Positions 16,827 to 26,506 are shown, counted from the first letter of the stretch. The stretch is DNA of 64,000 nucleotides from Arcobacter acticola (GCF_013177675.1 NZ_CP042652.1:2955072-3019071); one strand, 5' to 3'. Numbers and translations are program-made. The notes: a model not told the origin generated them from the letters alone.

Positions 16827-17057
16827 ATGCACGAAAAACCGTATAGGTCAGTGGTAAAATCAATATCATGGAGAACATTAGGGACACTTGATACTATGAT
16901 AATCTCATATTTTGTTACAGGTAATTTAGTAATGGCAGCATCAATTGGTTCAATTGAAGTTGTAACAAAAATGGCATTATATTATTTTCATGAGAGAGCT
17001 TGGAATAAATGCTCTTTAGGTAGAGTAAAACCTCCTGCAAATGATTATCAAATTTAG
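16827..17057 (+). CDS. DUF2061 membrane protein
   Basis: This 76-residue protein matches DUF2061: KSISWRTLGTLDTMIISYFVTG, then IGSIEVVTKMALYYFHERAW. Two short hydrophobic segments suggest an inner-membrane location. The family is often found beside sulfate-assimilation genes, as here between cysK and cysH, but its biochemical role is unknown. It has an AGGAAAG ribosome site and lies 8 bases before cysH. Confidence 0.85.
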   Translation: MHEKPYRSVVKSISWRTLGTLDTMIISYFVTGNLVMAASIGSIEVVTKMALYYFHERAWNKCSLGRVKPPANDYQI

Positions 17058-17065
17058 GTGAAATA

Positions 17066-17770
17066 ATGAGTAAAAAAGAGTTAGTAGAAAAATTAAACAA
17101 AGATTTAGAAAATAAATCAACTCAAGAAATAGTTGAATTCTTTTTAAAAAATTTTGAAAAAACAGCATTAAGTTCGAGTTTAGCAGCAGAAGATCAAGTT
17201 TTAACAGACATGATGCTAAAAGAGAATAAAAATGCAACAATATTTACATTGGATACAGGGAGACTTCATCCTGAAACTTATGATGTAATGGATGCAACAA
17301 ATCTAAAATATGGTGTAAAGATTGATGTATTTTTCCCAAATAGTGAAAAAGTACAAGAGTTGTACCAAAGTCAAGGGGTAAATGGACAATACGAAAGTAT
17401 TGAAAATAGAAAAAATTGCTGTGGTGTTAGAAAAATTGAACCTCTTAAACGTGCTTTAAAAGGCCTTGATGTTTGGATTACAGGATTAAGAGCTACTCAA
17501 AGTGTGACAAGAATTCATATGCCTTTAGTTGAATGGGATGAAACATTTGGTGTAATCAAAGTTAATCCTTTGATTAATTGGAATGAAATAGATGTATGGG
17601 ATTATATAAAAGAAAATAAAGTTCCATATAACAAACTTCATGATAAGGGATTTCCAAGTATTGGATGTGCACCTTGTACAAGGGCTGTAAAAGATGGTGA
17701 AGATATAAGAGCAGGAAGATGGTGGTGGGAAAACCCAGAACACAAAGAGTGTGGTTTACACAAAAAATAA
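17066..17770 (+). CDS. cysH: Adenylyl-sulfate (APS/PAPS) reductase
   Basis: This 234-residue enzyme reduces activated sulfate to sulfite. It has the PAPS-reductase fold (ALSSSLAAEDQVL near residue 33) and the paired cysteines KNCCGVRK and GCAPCTR that bind a 4Fe-4S cluster, which mark the APS-using type. The catalytic Cys is in the C-terminal KECGLH. No kinase (cysC) gene is in the operon, which agrees with direct use of APS. Confidence 0.9.
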   Translation: MSKKELVEKLNKDLENKSTQEIVEFFLKNFEKTALSSSLAAEDQVLTDMMLKENKNATIFTLDTGRLHPETYDVMDATNLKYGVKIDVFFPNSEKVQELYQSQGVNGQYESIENRKNCCGVRKIEPLKRALKGLDVWITGLRATQSVTRIHMPLVEWDETFGVIKVNPLINWNEIDVWDYIKENKVPYNKLHDKGFPSIGCAPCTRAVKDGEDIRAGRWWWENPEHKECGLHKK

Positions 17771-17844
17771 ATTTTAATTTTAAATATAAAGATGAATTCA
17801 AACTTTTAATTTGAACTAGTCAAAATTAATGGAGAAGAATAAAA

Positions 17845-18756
17845 ATGATAAGTAAAGAAAGATTAACCCATTTAAAACAATTAGAAGCAGAATCAATGCA
17901 CATAATGAAAGAAGTAGTAGCAGAATTTCAAAACCCAGCAATGTTATACAGTGTTGGTAAAGATTCATCTGTTATGTTACATCTTTTACAAAAAGCATTT
18001 TATCCAGCACCACCTCCCCTTCCATTGGTTCATGTTGATACAACATGGAAGTTTAAAGAGATGATAGAGTTTAGAGATAGACGAGCAAAAGAAGTTGGTA
18101 TGGAGCTTTTAGTTTATATCAATCCTAAAGGGGCTGAAATGGATATCTCTCCTTTTACTCACGGAAGTGCTTTACATACAGATGTTATGAAAACGGAAGG
18201 TTTAAAAAATATGTTAAACATTCAAAAGTTTGATGCTGTATTTGGTGGAGCTAGACGTGATGAAGAGAAATCAAGAGCAAAAGAGAGAATCTACTCTTTT
18301 AGAGATAAAAATCACAGATGGGATCCAAAGTCTCAAAGACCTGAACTTTGGAATATCTATAATGGAAGACACACAAAAGGTGAATCTATTAGAGTATTCC
18401 CATTATCTAACTGGACAGAACTTGATATTTGGCAATATATTTATTTAGAAAATATTTCAATTCCTGATTTATATTTCTCAAAAGAGAGAGAAGTAGTTGA
18501 ATATATGGGAACTAAAATCATGGTAGATGATGAAAGAATGCCTGAAAGTTTGCGAAAAACAGCTAAAAAAGAGATGGTAAGATTCAGAACTCTTGGATGT
18601 TATCCACTAACTGGTGCTGTTAACAGTGAAGCAACTACTTTACCTGAGATTATTCAAGAGATGTTAATTTGTACTACAAGTGAAAGACAAGGAAGATTAA
18701 TAGATAGTGATGGTGACGCATCAATGGAGAAAAAGAAACAAGAAGGATATTTTTAA
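17845..18756 (+). CDS. cysD: Sulfate adenylyltransferase subunit 2
   Basis: This 303-residue ATP-pyrophosphatase-type subunit makes APS from ATP and sulfate together with CysN. Visible marks are the P-loop-like [37 protein letters not shown] and a late GCYPLTGAV. It has a GGAGAAG ribosome site. cysN would normally follow directly, but a four-helix-bundle gene with flanking repeats lies in between. Confidence 0.93.
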   Translation: MISKERLTHLKQLEAESMHIMKEVVAEFQNPAMLYSVGKDSSVMLHLLQKAFYPAPPPLPLVHVDTTWKFKEMIEFRDRRAKEVGMELLVYINPKGAEMDISPFTHGSALHTDVMKTEGLKNMLNIQKFDAVFGGARRDEEKSRAKERIYSFRDKNHRWDPKSQRPELWNIYNGRHTKGESIRVFPLSNWTELDIWQYIYLENISIPDLYFSKEREVVEYMGTKIMVDDERMPESLRKTAKKEMVRFRTLGCYPLTGAVNSEATTLPEIIQEMLICTTSERQGRLIDSDGDASMEKKKQEGYF

Positions 18757-18774
18757 GCTTTGGCTTTAAATAGT

Positions 18775-18802
18775 GTTCAGAGTTCAGCAATCAGTGTTCA
18801 GA
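18775..18802 (+). repeat. Heptamer repeats upstream of the four-helix-bundle gene
   Basis: Four consecutive 7-base units of the GTTCAGA/AATCAGT type run from 18775 to 18802, possibly with a fifth degenerate unit at 18768-18774. They end 10 bases before the ATG of the four-helix-bundle gene. Related units in the opposite orientation occur after the gene. Confidence 0.8.
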
Positions 18803-18812
18803 GGGAAAAGAT

Positions 18813-19160
18813 ATGAGATGTGAAAAACTTGATGTTTGGAAGCGAAGTGCTAGGATTAGTGTCGAGATTTACAAACATTTTGCATCTTGTAAAGATTTTG
18901 GATTTAAAGACCAAATTACTCGAAGCAGTTTATCTGTTCCTTCTAATATTGCTGAGGGTATGGAAAAAGATTCTAAAAAAGAACAACATAGATTTTTAGA
19001 AATAGCAAAAGGCTCTTGTGCTGAACTTATAACACAAATTTATATAGGCATAGAGATTGACTATATAGAAAAACAAATAGGCTTATCTTGGAAAAAAGAG
19101 ATAAAAGAGATTTTAAAAATGATAGTTGGATTACAACTAAAATTAAGCTCTGAGTACTGA
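18813..19160 (+). CDS. Four-helix-bundle protein (23S IVP/TIGR02436 type)
   Basis: This 115-residue protein matches the four-helix-bundle family first known from 23S rRNA intervening sequences: KLDVWKRSARISVEIYK, then QITRSSLSVPSNIAEGMEK and FLEIAKGSCAELITQ. Related proteins include Avd, the accessory factor of diversity-generating retroelements. It interrupts the cysD-cysN pair and is bordered by inverted sets of heptamer repeats; the last codons (SSEY, then stop) are themselves made of the downstream repeats. It is likely a mobile cassette. Its molecular function is unknown. Confidence 0.88.
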   Translation: MRCEKLDVWKRSARISVEIYKHFASCKDFGFKDQITRSSLSVPSNIAEGMEKDSKKEQHRFLEIAKGSCAELITQIYIGIEIDYIEKQIGLSWKKEIKEILKMIVGLQLKLSSEY

Positions 19161-19182
19161 ACTCTGAGCACTGAATACTAAA
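19148..19182 (-). repeat. Heptamer repeats overlapping the end of the four-helix-bundle gene
   Basis: Five 7-base units (CTCTGAG, TACTGAA, CTCTGAG, CACTGAA, TACTAAA) run from 19148 to 19182. On the minus strand they read as TTCAGTG-type units, the same family as 18775-18802 in inverted orientation. Confidence 0.8.
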
Positions 19183-19203
19183 AATTTAACGGAGTAAAAT
19201 TTT

Positions 19204-20661
19204 ATGGCACATCAATCAGATTTAATAGCAGAAAATATAGAACAATATTTAAAAGAACACGAAAACAAAGAAATATGTAGATTTATCACTTGCGGAAGTG
19301 TTGATGATGGTAAAAGTACTTTAATTGGAAGACTTTTATATGATTCAAAAATGATTTTTGAAGATCAATTAGCAGCAATTGAAAAAGATAGTAAAAAATC
19401 AGGAACTACTGGTGATAAAATCGACTTAGCACTTTTAGTTGATGGACTAGCAAGCGAGAGAGAACAAGGTATTACTATTGACGTTGCTTATAGATTTTTC
19501 TCAACTGATAAAAGAAAGTTTATCATAGCAGATACTCCAGGTCACGAGCAATACACTAGAAATATGGCAACGGGTGCTAGTACTGCTGATATTGCTATTA
19601 TTTTAATAGATGCAAGACAAGGGATTTTAACTCAAACTAAAAGACACTCTTATATTGCTTCATTATTAGGTATTAAAAACCTAATTGTTGCAATTAATAA
19701 AATGGATTTAGTTGATTTTAGTGAAGAAGTTTTTGAAAATATTAAAAGAGATTATAATGAGATTATTGAATATCTTCCTCATCATAATGATTTGAATATT
19801 CAGTTTATTCCTATTTCTGCTTTAGATGGAGATAATATTTTAACTATTTCACCTAAATGTTCTTGGTATAAAGGTCTTCCTTTAATGCAATTATTAGACC
19901 AAACAGAAATACATAAACAAGAGTCTTCTTCATTTAGATTACCAGTTCAATATGTTGTTCGTCCTCACTTAAACTTTAGAGGTTTTTCAGGGACGATTTC
20001 AAGTGGAAGTATTAGTGTTGGCGATGAAATTACAGTATTACCTTCAAGAAAAACATCTAAAGTAAAATCAATAGTATCAAATGATATCAAAGATTTAAGA
20101 CCAATTGGAAAAGATGAAGTAGTAGAAACTATTCAAACTGCCTTTGCTCCAATGGCTACAACTATTACACTTGAAGATGAGATTGATATATCTAGAGGTG
20201 ATATGATTGTAAAATCAAGTGATATTCCAAAAGTATCAAATCACTTAAGTGCAATGGTAGTTTGGATGGATGAAACTCCACTTAAACTAAACCAAAACTA
20301 TATTATCAAAAGAGCAACTTCTGTATTAAATGGAGCTTTTAATTCAATTGAGTTTAAAAAGAACATTAATACATTTGAAGAGATTGATGCAACACAACTT
20401 GCTTTAAATGATATAGCAAAATGTACAATTTCTTTAGATAGAGAAATTGCAGTTGATCCATACCATGAAAACAGATATACAGGAAGTTTTATAATTATTG
20501 ATAAATATACTAACTCTACTGTTGGGGCTGGTATGATTGTTTCTTCTATTGAAGGTTTTGCTCATTTAGAAGAAGAGAAAAAAGTTTATACTCAAGCTGA
20601 AATTGAACTAAATGAATTCATTAGAAGAAATTACCCACAGTGGGATTGTAAGGCAATATAA
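19204..20661 (+). CDS. cysN: Sulfate adenylyltransferase subunit 1 (GTPase)
   Basis: This 485-residue elongation-factor-like GTPase drives APS formation by CysD. G1 is GSVDDGKSTLIGRLL (about residues 31-45), G3 is DTPGHEQYTRNM and G4 is NKMD. The C-terminal beta-barrel domains are complete. No APS kinase domain is fused. The gene follows the repeat-flanked four-helix-bundle insertion, with GGAG before the ATG, and its stop overlaps the next start by one base. Confidence 0.93.
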   Translation: MAHQSDLIAENIEQYLKEHENKEICRFITCGSVDDGKSTLIGRLLYDSKMIFEDQLAAIEKDSKKSGTTGDKIDLALLVDGLASEREQGITIDVAYRFFSTDKRKFIIADTPGHEQYTRNMATGASTADIAIILIDARQGILTQTKRHSYIASLLGIKNLIVAINKMDLVDFSEEVFENIKRDYNEIIEYLPHHNDLNIQFIPISALDGDNILTISPKCSWYKGLPLMQLLDQTEIHKQESSSFRLPVQYVVRPHLNFRGFSGTISSGSISVGDEITVLPSRKTSKVKSIVSNDIKDLRPIGKDEVVETIQTAFAPMATTITLEDEIDISRGDMIVKSSDIPKVSNHLSAMVVWMDETPLKLNQNYIIKRATSVLNGAFNSIEFKKNINTFEEIDATQLALNDIAKCTISLDREIAVDPYHENRYTGSFIIIDKYTNSTVGAGMIVSSIEGFAHLEEEKKVYTQAEIELNEFIRRNYPQWDCKAI

Positions 20662-21755
20662 TGTCTAATAATTTAGCATTAAATATAGAACAAATAAAAA
20701 AAGAAAAGAGTGGGATAGATGTCTTAGCTGATATCTATATCTACTCTATTTTTGGTGAAAAAATAACGCCTAGTGATTTAGAAAGATTCAAATGGTATGG
20801 ACTTTATGCACAAGATGAAAAACAAGAATTTTTTGAGCTAAAAATTCCACTTGAAATGGGCGAATTGAACCTAGTACAAATAGAAACATTAAGTCAAATT
20901 TCTAAAAACTATGCAAATAATTCATTAAACTTATTAAGTTCTCAAAAAATAGAATTAAGAAATTTAAAGCTACATAATTTACCAAATATTTTTAATATGC
21001 TTCACAATGTTGGATTAAATACAGAATTTGAAGCAGGTCATACAGTAAGAAGAGTACTAACTTGTCCCGTAAATGGAATAGATGAAACACAATTATTTGA
21101 TGTAACAGATTTAGCAAGTAGATTAAATAAAACATTTATTGGCAATAAAAAATTTGATAATTTACCAAATAAACTTCAAATGGCAATAAGTGGATATGAA
21201 GAAGGTTGTGATGTTCAATTTACTCCTGATGTTAGTTTTAATGCAACAAAAGATTTAAAAGAGAAAATCGTTTTTGCAGTAAAAATAATGGATAGAACAA
21301 TAGGATATGTAACACCTCCACAAGTTTTAAATACTGCTAAAAGTATTGCTCGTATTTATAAAGATTATGGAGATAGAGAAAATCCCCAAAATAACTCTTT
21401 TGGAGCACTTGTAAACAGTTGGGGATATGATAAATTTTATGATATTTTAAATGCATCAATTAATTATAAAATTGAGAAAAATATTTTTATCAAAAATAAT
21501 CCAAGCCCAAGAAAACCTCGAATGGGAATAAACAGTAGTAAAATAGAAAATGAGAGCTATATAGGATGTAGATTTAATTTAAGTACCATGAAAGGTTCAA
21601 CTTTTGATTCTTTACATCAATTACTAAAAAAACATGAGGTTTCTAAAATAAAAATTACTCATAAAGCAAATATAATTATTTTAGATGCTCCTTCTAAAAA
21701 TGCACATACTTTAGCAAAAGAACTAGAACAAATAGGATTTAATCCTTTTTCTTAA
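20661..21755 (+). CDS. Half-length sulfite/nitrite reductase homolog lacking the metal-centre domain
   Basis: Sulfite reductases have two ferredoxin-like half domains and two siroheme/4Fe-4S half domains. This 364-residue protein shows a first half domain (about 48-110), the N-terminal NIR_SIR-like domain (HTVRRVLTCPVNGIDE, then KLQMAISGYEEGCD) and a second ferredoxin-like domain (about 295-360), then stops. The CX5C and CX3C motifs that bind the cluster are absent; only three Cys are found. A terminator follows at once, so no lost C-terminal part is encoded nearby. Its place at the operon end still suggests a role in sulfite handling. Confidence 0.75.
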   Translation: MSNNLALNIEQIKKEKSGIDVLADIYIYSIFGEKITPSDLERFKWYGLYAQDEKQEFFELKIPLEMGELNLVQIETLSQISKNYANNSLNLLSSQKIELRNLKLHNLPNIFNMLHNVGLNTEFEAGHTVRRVLTCPVNGIDETQLFDVTDLASRLNKTFIGNKKFDNLPNKLQMAISGYEEGCDVQFTPDVSFNATKDLKEKIVFAVKIMDRTIGYVTPPQVLNTAKSIARIYKDYGDRENPQNNSFGALVNSWGYDKFYDILNASINYKIEKNIFIKNNPSPRKPRMGINSSKIENESYIGCRFNLSTMKGSTFDSLHQLLKKHEVSKIKITHKANIIILDAPSKNAHTLAKELEQIGFNPFS

Positions 21756-21765
21756 AGCACTGATA

Positions 21766-21793
21766 AAAAAGCTTTTTTAAAAGCTTTTTTATT
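21766..21793 (+). terminator. Terminator of the sulfur-assimilation operon
   Basis: AAAAAGCTTT and AAAGCTTTTT form a stem with a short TTTA-type loop, running into TTTTTTATT, about 10 bases after the stop at 21755. Confidence 0.75.
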
Positions 21794-21867
21794 CAAGCAA
21801 GCTCTTATGCTAAATAACTTAAAATTATAAGATTAATAAGATAAACAAATTAAATGAGCCAAACAAT

Positions 21868-23169
21868 ATGAACAAAAATATTTTTAGACCTTTTTTCAAT
21901 GAGAATACGGATGTATTAAATTTCATTAAATACAACACTATTGGGAAAAATAAAAAAGAGTATTTTGATTATACAGCCTCAGGATTAGCTTTTAGACAAA
22001 TAGAAAATAGAATCCATGATGTACTTGAAACTTATGCGAATACTCACTCAAAAGAAGCATCAAACGCAGATACTACATCAAACTATTATGAAGAGGCAAG
22101 AAGAAATTTGGCAAAAAATTTGCAATTAAATGATGAATTCGCAATACTTCCAAGTGGATGTGGAACAACAGCTGCCATAAAAAAATTTCAAGAATTATTG
22201 GGAATATATATTCCTCCTGCAACTGTAAAAAGATTTGGAATAACAATAGCTAAAAAGAAACTTCCTCTTATCATAGTAGGACCTTATGAGCATCACTCAA
22301 ATGAAGTAAGTTATAGGGAAGCATTATGTGAAGTAAAAAGAATAAAACTTACAATCGATGGATTAGTTGACCTTGTTCAATTAAAAGAGATTTTACAAGA
22401 AAATATACATAGAGAGATCATTGGTTGTTTTTGTATTGCTTCAAATGTTTCAGGAATAATAACACCCTATGAAGAAATATCAAAACTTCTTAAACACTAT
22501 AAAGCAAAAGTTTTATTTGATGCAGCAGCCTCAAGTCCATATATAAATGTACCTTGCCATCTTTATGATGCTTTAGTTTTATCCCCCCATAAACTTCTAG
22601 GAGGTCCTGGATCTTGTGGATTATTGATCATCAAAAAAGATTTAATAGATACTTCAATACCTCCATCATTTGCAGGTGGAGGAACAGTTGAATATGTAAA
22701 TAAAGAAACTCAAGTTTATCAAAAAAATATAGAAACAAGAGAAGATGCAGGAACTCCTCCAATCTTACAACTAATACGAGCAAGCTTAGCATATCAGCTA
22801 AGAAATGAAATTGGTTTTGAGTTTATAAAAAAACAAAAGGATGAATTAAAAAGATATTTCATAGATGAATTAAAAAAGATACCAAATTGTGAAATCTATG
22901 GAAATCAAGAAGTTGAGAACATAGGTATAGTCTCTTTTAACATAATAGGCTTTAATCCTTATGAATTATGCAATAAACTATCAACTCAAAATAACTTCCA
23001 AACACGAGCAGGATGCTCATGTGCAGGGCCTTATGGACATGATTTATTAGGAATTCAAACACTTGATATCAATAATAAACCAGGATGGGTAAGAATTTCT
23101 ATTCATTTTTCTCAAACAAAAGAAGAGATTGTAAGCTTAATTGAAGGAATAAAAAAGATTTTAAATTAA
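21868..23169 (+). CDS. Class V aminotransferase / cysteine-desulfurase-like protein
   Basis: This 433-residue PLP enzyme of the SufS/Csd-like class V family has FDYTASGLAFRQIE near the start, the PLP Lys in LSPHKLLGGPGSCG, and a late RAGCSCAGPYGHDLLGI in the position of the active-site Cys loop. It would remove sulfur from cysteine or a related compound. It follows the sulfur operon but behind a terminator and with its own start region, so it is probably a separate unit. The exact substrate is not known. Confidence 0.82.
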   Translation: MNKNIFRPFFNENTDVLNFIKYNTIGKNKKEYFDYTASGLAFRQIENRIHDVLETYANTHSKEASNADTTSNYYEEARRNLAKNLQLNDEFAILPSGCGTTAAIKKFQELLGIYIPPATVKRFGITIAKKKLPLIIVGPYEHHSNEVSYREALCEVKRIKLTIDGLVDLVQLKEILQENIHREIIGCFCIASNVSGIITPYEEISKLLKHYKAKVLFDAAASSPYINVPCHLYDALVLSPHKLLGGPGSCGLLIIKKDLIDTSIPPSFAGGGTVEYVNKETQVYQKNIETREDAGTPPILQLIRASLAYQLRNEIGFEFIKKQKDELKRYFIDELKKIPNCEIYGNQEVENIGIVSFNIIGFNPYELCNKLSTQNNFQTRAGCSCAGPYGHDLLGIQTLDINNKPGWVRISIHFSQTKEEIVSLIEGIKKILN

Positions 23170-23199
23170 ACTTCTTCTATTTAAAATAAAATCATACTA

Positions 23200-25137
23200 T
23201 TAGAAACTCAACGTATCTATTGAATAAATATTATTTCTTCCAGCTTTTTTTGCAAAATATAAAGCATCATCACATCTTTGATAAATATCATCTTTTGAGA
23301 AGTCTCTTATATTTTCACTAAAGAAAAGTCCAATTGAGACTGTTAAATATGAAGAAACTTTTGATGATTTATGTTCTATTTTCAAATTATGGATTTCATC
23401 TTGTATTTTTTTAGCAAAAACTAATGCCTCTTTTTGATTTGAAGCGATAAATATTAAACCAAATTCTTCACCACCTAGTCTAAAACTAATATCAGTACTT
23501 CTTGTACAGCATTTTTTCATTGCTTTTGCAACACTTTCGAGGGCATAATCACCCTTTAAATGCCCATAACTATCATTATACTGTTTAAAAAAATCTATAT
23601 CTATCATCAACATAGTATAAGGGTTATTAAATCTTTTCGCATTTTCAACCGAACGAGTAAATATATTATTAAATTCTCTTTTATTATAAAGTTTTGTCAA
23701 CTCATCAGTTACAGATATTAATTCTATTTTTTTCTGATAAGAAATATCTTGAGAGTATGCAATAAAATTTACTATATTTTGATTTTCATCTAATTCTGGA
23801 GTTATTAATATTTTTGTATTAAAAATTTCTCCATCTTTTTTAACATTTGTAAGTTCACCTTCCCAAATTTTTTTATTATTAATTGTCTCCCATAACTCTT
23901 TATATACTCTATTTTCAGTTTTTTCATACCTTAATATATTATGTCTTTTACCAATTAATTCTGCTCTAGTATATCCTGTCAAATTACAATATGATTTAGA
24001 CACATCAATAATTACACCATTTTTATCCGTAACACATAAGTTTACATATTCATCAATTACTCTTATCTTTTTTTCTAAAGTATCCTTTAATTTATGTAAC
24101 TTATCATTTAATAAATTTGGAATAATAGATAAAATAAATGCCAAGAAAATTGAAAGTCCTAAAACTATCATAGAAACAATTAGAATATAATTTCTTTCAT
24201 TTTCTATAATTTTTATTAATTCATTTTCATTTGGTTCATAAAAAATAGTTAATTTATCATCATTTGGTATAACAGTATCAAGAGAAAAAGATAAAAAACA
24301 ACTATTGATATCCTCATTTGAGAACTTATTTTCTATATATTCAAGATATTTAAAAAAATTAAAATCTCTTTTAATACTCATTGACCAAGAATTATCAACA
24401 ATCTTTGAATCTATTTTCATTTTGTTATAAATAAATTCTCCATCTTTATTATAAATAGAAATATTAAAAAATGGTGAATTAACCAAATTATTTATAGTAT
24501 TTTCAAAAAATACATTCATAATCAATACACCTTTAAATACTTCATTATAATAAATTGGAACTCCCATTCTAAGAGTTGGAATAAAAGGTTTTTCGATTTT
24601 TCCATACTCTTCATTCAAATCTACTCTTGAAAACCAAATCGTATCTTTTTTTATATTCTTAATTTCATTAAAATAATATCTACTTGCTTTATTTTGTAAA
24701 TCTTTATCTTCTATTTTAATTACAGGTGAAGAAATATTATCTCTTTCAAATCTTATTTTTTCATTTCCATTGGAATCTAAAAATCTTAATTGATAAATAT
24801 CTTTATCACTATTTATCATTAGAGAAAATAATTCAAAAACTTCTTTATTAGTTTCTAATTCTAAATATTTTTTAAATGTTTTATTCTCTTTTAATGCTAT
24901 TAGATCATTTTTTAAACTATTTATTTTTAATTCTAAAGAGTATAATTTATTTTCAAAAGTACTCTCTTGTCTTTGAATTAATTTTGTTTTTGTTTCTTTA
25001 TCTTTATAATAATTTGAAGTATGATATGAAATCCCTGATATTAAAGCACCATAAATAATAAATACTATTAAAAATAGGATTTTTGTCAATAATGGCCGTG
25101 GAAGAAAAAAAGATAATAATTTATTTATTTGAGACAA
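23200..25137 (-). CDS. Membrane sensor diguanylate cyclase (dCache-like, PAS, GGDEF)
   Basis: This 645-residue protein has two membrane segments (about 15-38 and 317-340) enclosing a large periplasmic sensor domain, then a PAS domain (about 355-465, ITDKNGVIIDV-like) and a GGDEF domain. The active-site signature is RLGGEEFGLIF, and RSTD five residues before it is an inhibitory RxxD site, so it probably makes c-di-GMP and is product-inhibited. The signal is unknown. It is a single gene, convergent with the class V aminotransferase gene. Confidence 0.88.
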   Translation of the reverse strand: MSQINKLLSFFLPRPLLTKILFLIVFIIYGALISGISYHTSNYYKDKETKTKLIQRQESTFENKLYSLELKINSLKNDLIALKENKTFKKYLELETNKEVFELFSLMINSDKDIYQLRFLDSNGNEKIRFERDNISSPVIKIEDKDLQNKASRYYFNEIKNIKKDTIWFSRVDLNEEYGKIEKPFIPTLRMGVPIYYNEVFKGVLIMNVFFENTINNLVNSPFFNISIYNKDGEFIYNKMKIDSKIVDNSWSMSIKRDFNFFKYLEYIENKFSNEDINSCFLSFSLDTVIPNDDKLTIFYEPNENELIKIIENERNYILIVSMIVLGLSIFLAFILSIIPNLLNDKLHKLKDTLEKKIRVIDEYVNLCVTDKNGVIIDVSKSYCNLTGYTRAELIGKRHNILRYEKTENRVYKELWETINNKKIWEGELTNVKKDGEIFNTKILITPELDENQNIVNFIAYSQDISYQKKIELISVTDELTKLYNKREFNNIFTRSVENAKRFNNPYTMLMIDIDFFKQYNDSYGHLKGDYALESVAKAMKKCCTRSTDISFRLGGEEFGLIFIASNQKEALVFAKKIQDEIHNLKIEHKSSKVSSYLTVSIGLFFSENIRDFSKDDIYQRCDDALYFAKKAGRNNIYSIDTLSF

Positions 25138-25260
25138 GAATAATCCCTAGATAATTTTTAGCCATTCTATCTATCTTACACTTAATTACCACTATAATCT
25201 GTTAACAAAGACTTAACAATTCATTTATACTTCATTAACCAAAATTGTTTACAATCCCAA

Positions 25261-26382
25261 ATGAATTTTATAATATTTTTTTCAGTTTTTACAATTGTTT
25301 TTGCTTTTCAAACCTTGATAATAAAAAAGCGTCTTATAAATAAACTTGATTTTAATTATAAGACCAAAAAGTATCTAAGCTTAATACTATATATAACTTT
25401 TTTTGGGGTACTTATATATCCCATGGCTAGATACTATCCCCTAGTGCCAAATTGGCTCTATTTGCTCCTTTCCCTACCAATTGGGGTGATTTTTTTAACA
25501 TTTATAATTACATTATTACATGAAATCATCTCATTTGGATTTTCAAAAACTTCATTTAAAAAAAATCGTAGAGAGTTTTTTAAAAAAGGTTTAGATATAG
25601 GTGCTATTTCTGTTGTAATTGCTACAAATGCAAAAGCCATTGACAATGCAAGAGATATAGAACTTGAAGTTGTTGATGTAAAAATCAATAATCTAACACA
25701 GCCCTACTCTATTGTTCAACTAAGTGATATTCATATTGGTGGATTAATTGATAAAGAGTTTATAAACTCTTTAGTAAAAAAAGTAAATATTTTAAATCCT
25801 GATGTAATAGTAATCACAGGTGATTTAGTGGATACAAAACTAGCTTTTGCAAAAGCAGCACTTGATGAACTAAAAAATCTAAATTCTAAATTTGGAACAT
25901 ATTTTATAGTTGGGAATCATGAGTATTTTCATGGAGTAAAACCTATTATTGATTATGTAAATTCACTTGGAATAAAAACATTAGAGAATGAAAATGTATA
26001 TATAGGACCAAAAGATAATGGTTTTTATTTATGTGGAGTTTATGATAGATTTGGAAATAGATATGGTGCGTATAAACCTGATATTAACAAAGCTTTAGAA
26101 AATACAAATACTCATCCAACAGTTTTATTAGCTCATCAGCCAAAATTTATAGAAGAGATAGAAAACACAGTAGGGATTGATTTAATTCTTTGCGGACATA
26201 CTCATGGTGGTCAAATTTTTCCATTTAATTTTTTAGTTAAACTTCAACAGCCATATGTAAGAGGTTTAAATACTCATAATGAATTTACTCAAGTTTATGT
26301 AAATAAAGGTACTGGATTTTGGGGACCACCTATGAGATTAGGTGCTAGTTCTGAGATAACTTTTTTAAAGTTATCTTCTTAA
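25261..26382 (+). CDS. Membrane-anchored metallophosphoesterase (YkuE-like)
   Basis: This 373-residue protein has three N-terminal membrane segments within the first 95 residues, then a calcineurin-like phosphoesterase domain. Metal-binding motifs are SDIHIGG, GDLVD, GNHEYFHG, and CGHTHGGQIFPF. The basic stretch RREFFKKGLDIGA lies before the domain. Such proteins are thought to act on membrane or envelope phosphoesters, for example UDP-diacylglucosamine-like lipids, but the substrate here is unknown. Confidence 0.85.
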   Translation: MNFIIFFSVFTIVFAFQTLIIKKRLINKLDFNYKTKKYLSLILYITFFGVLIYPMARYYPLVPNWLYLLLSLPIGVIFLTFIITLLHEIISFGFSKTSFKKNRREFFKKGLDIGAISVVIATNAKAIDNARDIELEVVDVKINNLTQPYSIVQLSDIHIGGLIDKEFINSLVKKVNILNPDVIVITGDLVDTKLAFAKAALDELKNLNSKFGTYFIVGNHEYFHGVKPIIDYVNSLGIKTLENENVYIGPKDNGFYLCGVYDRFGNRYGAYKPDINKALENTNTHPTVLLAHQPKFIEEIENTVGIDLILCGHTHGGQIFPFNFLVKLQQPYVRGLNTHNEFTQVYVNKGTGFWGPPMRLGASSEITFLKLSS

Positions 26383-26386
26383 CATT

Positions 26387-26491
26387 TTATTTACTTACTA
26401 AAAAAAATGCTGTTAAAATAGATATAGTATAAATACTCATTAATATAATATAATCACTCTTACTTACTTTATTTTTTTCTAATTTATTCAC
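26387..26491 (-). CDS. Small single-pass membrane peptide (34 residues)
   Basis: A GTG start at 26491 with an AGGAG ribosome site six bases upstream opens a 34-residue frame on the minus strand. The peptide has a charged N-terminus (NKLEKNKVSKSD) and one hydrophobic segment (YIILMSIYTISILTAFFLV), ending SK. It lies directly after the hsp20 gene and may be read through from it. No homolog is recognised. The ribosome site, spacing and transmembrane pattern support a real gene. Confidence 0.5.
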   Translation of the reverse strand: MNKLEKNKVSKSDYIILMSIYTISILTAFFLVSK

Positions 26492-26506
26492 TTAAACTCC
26501 TTTAAT

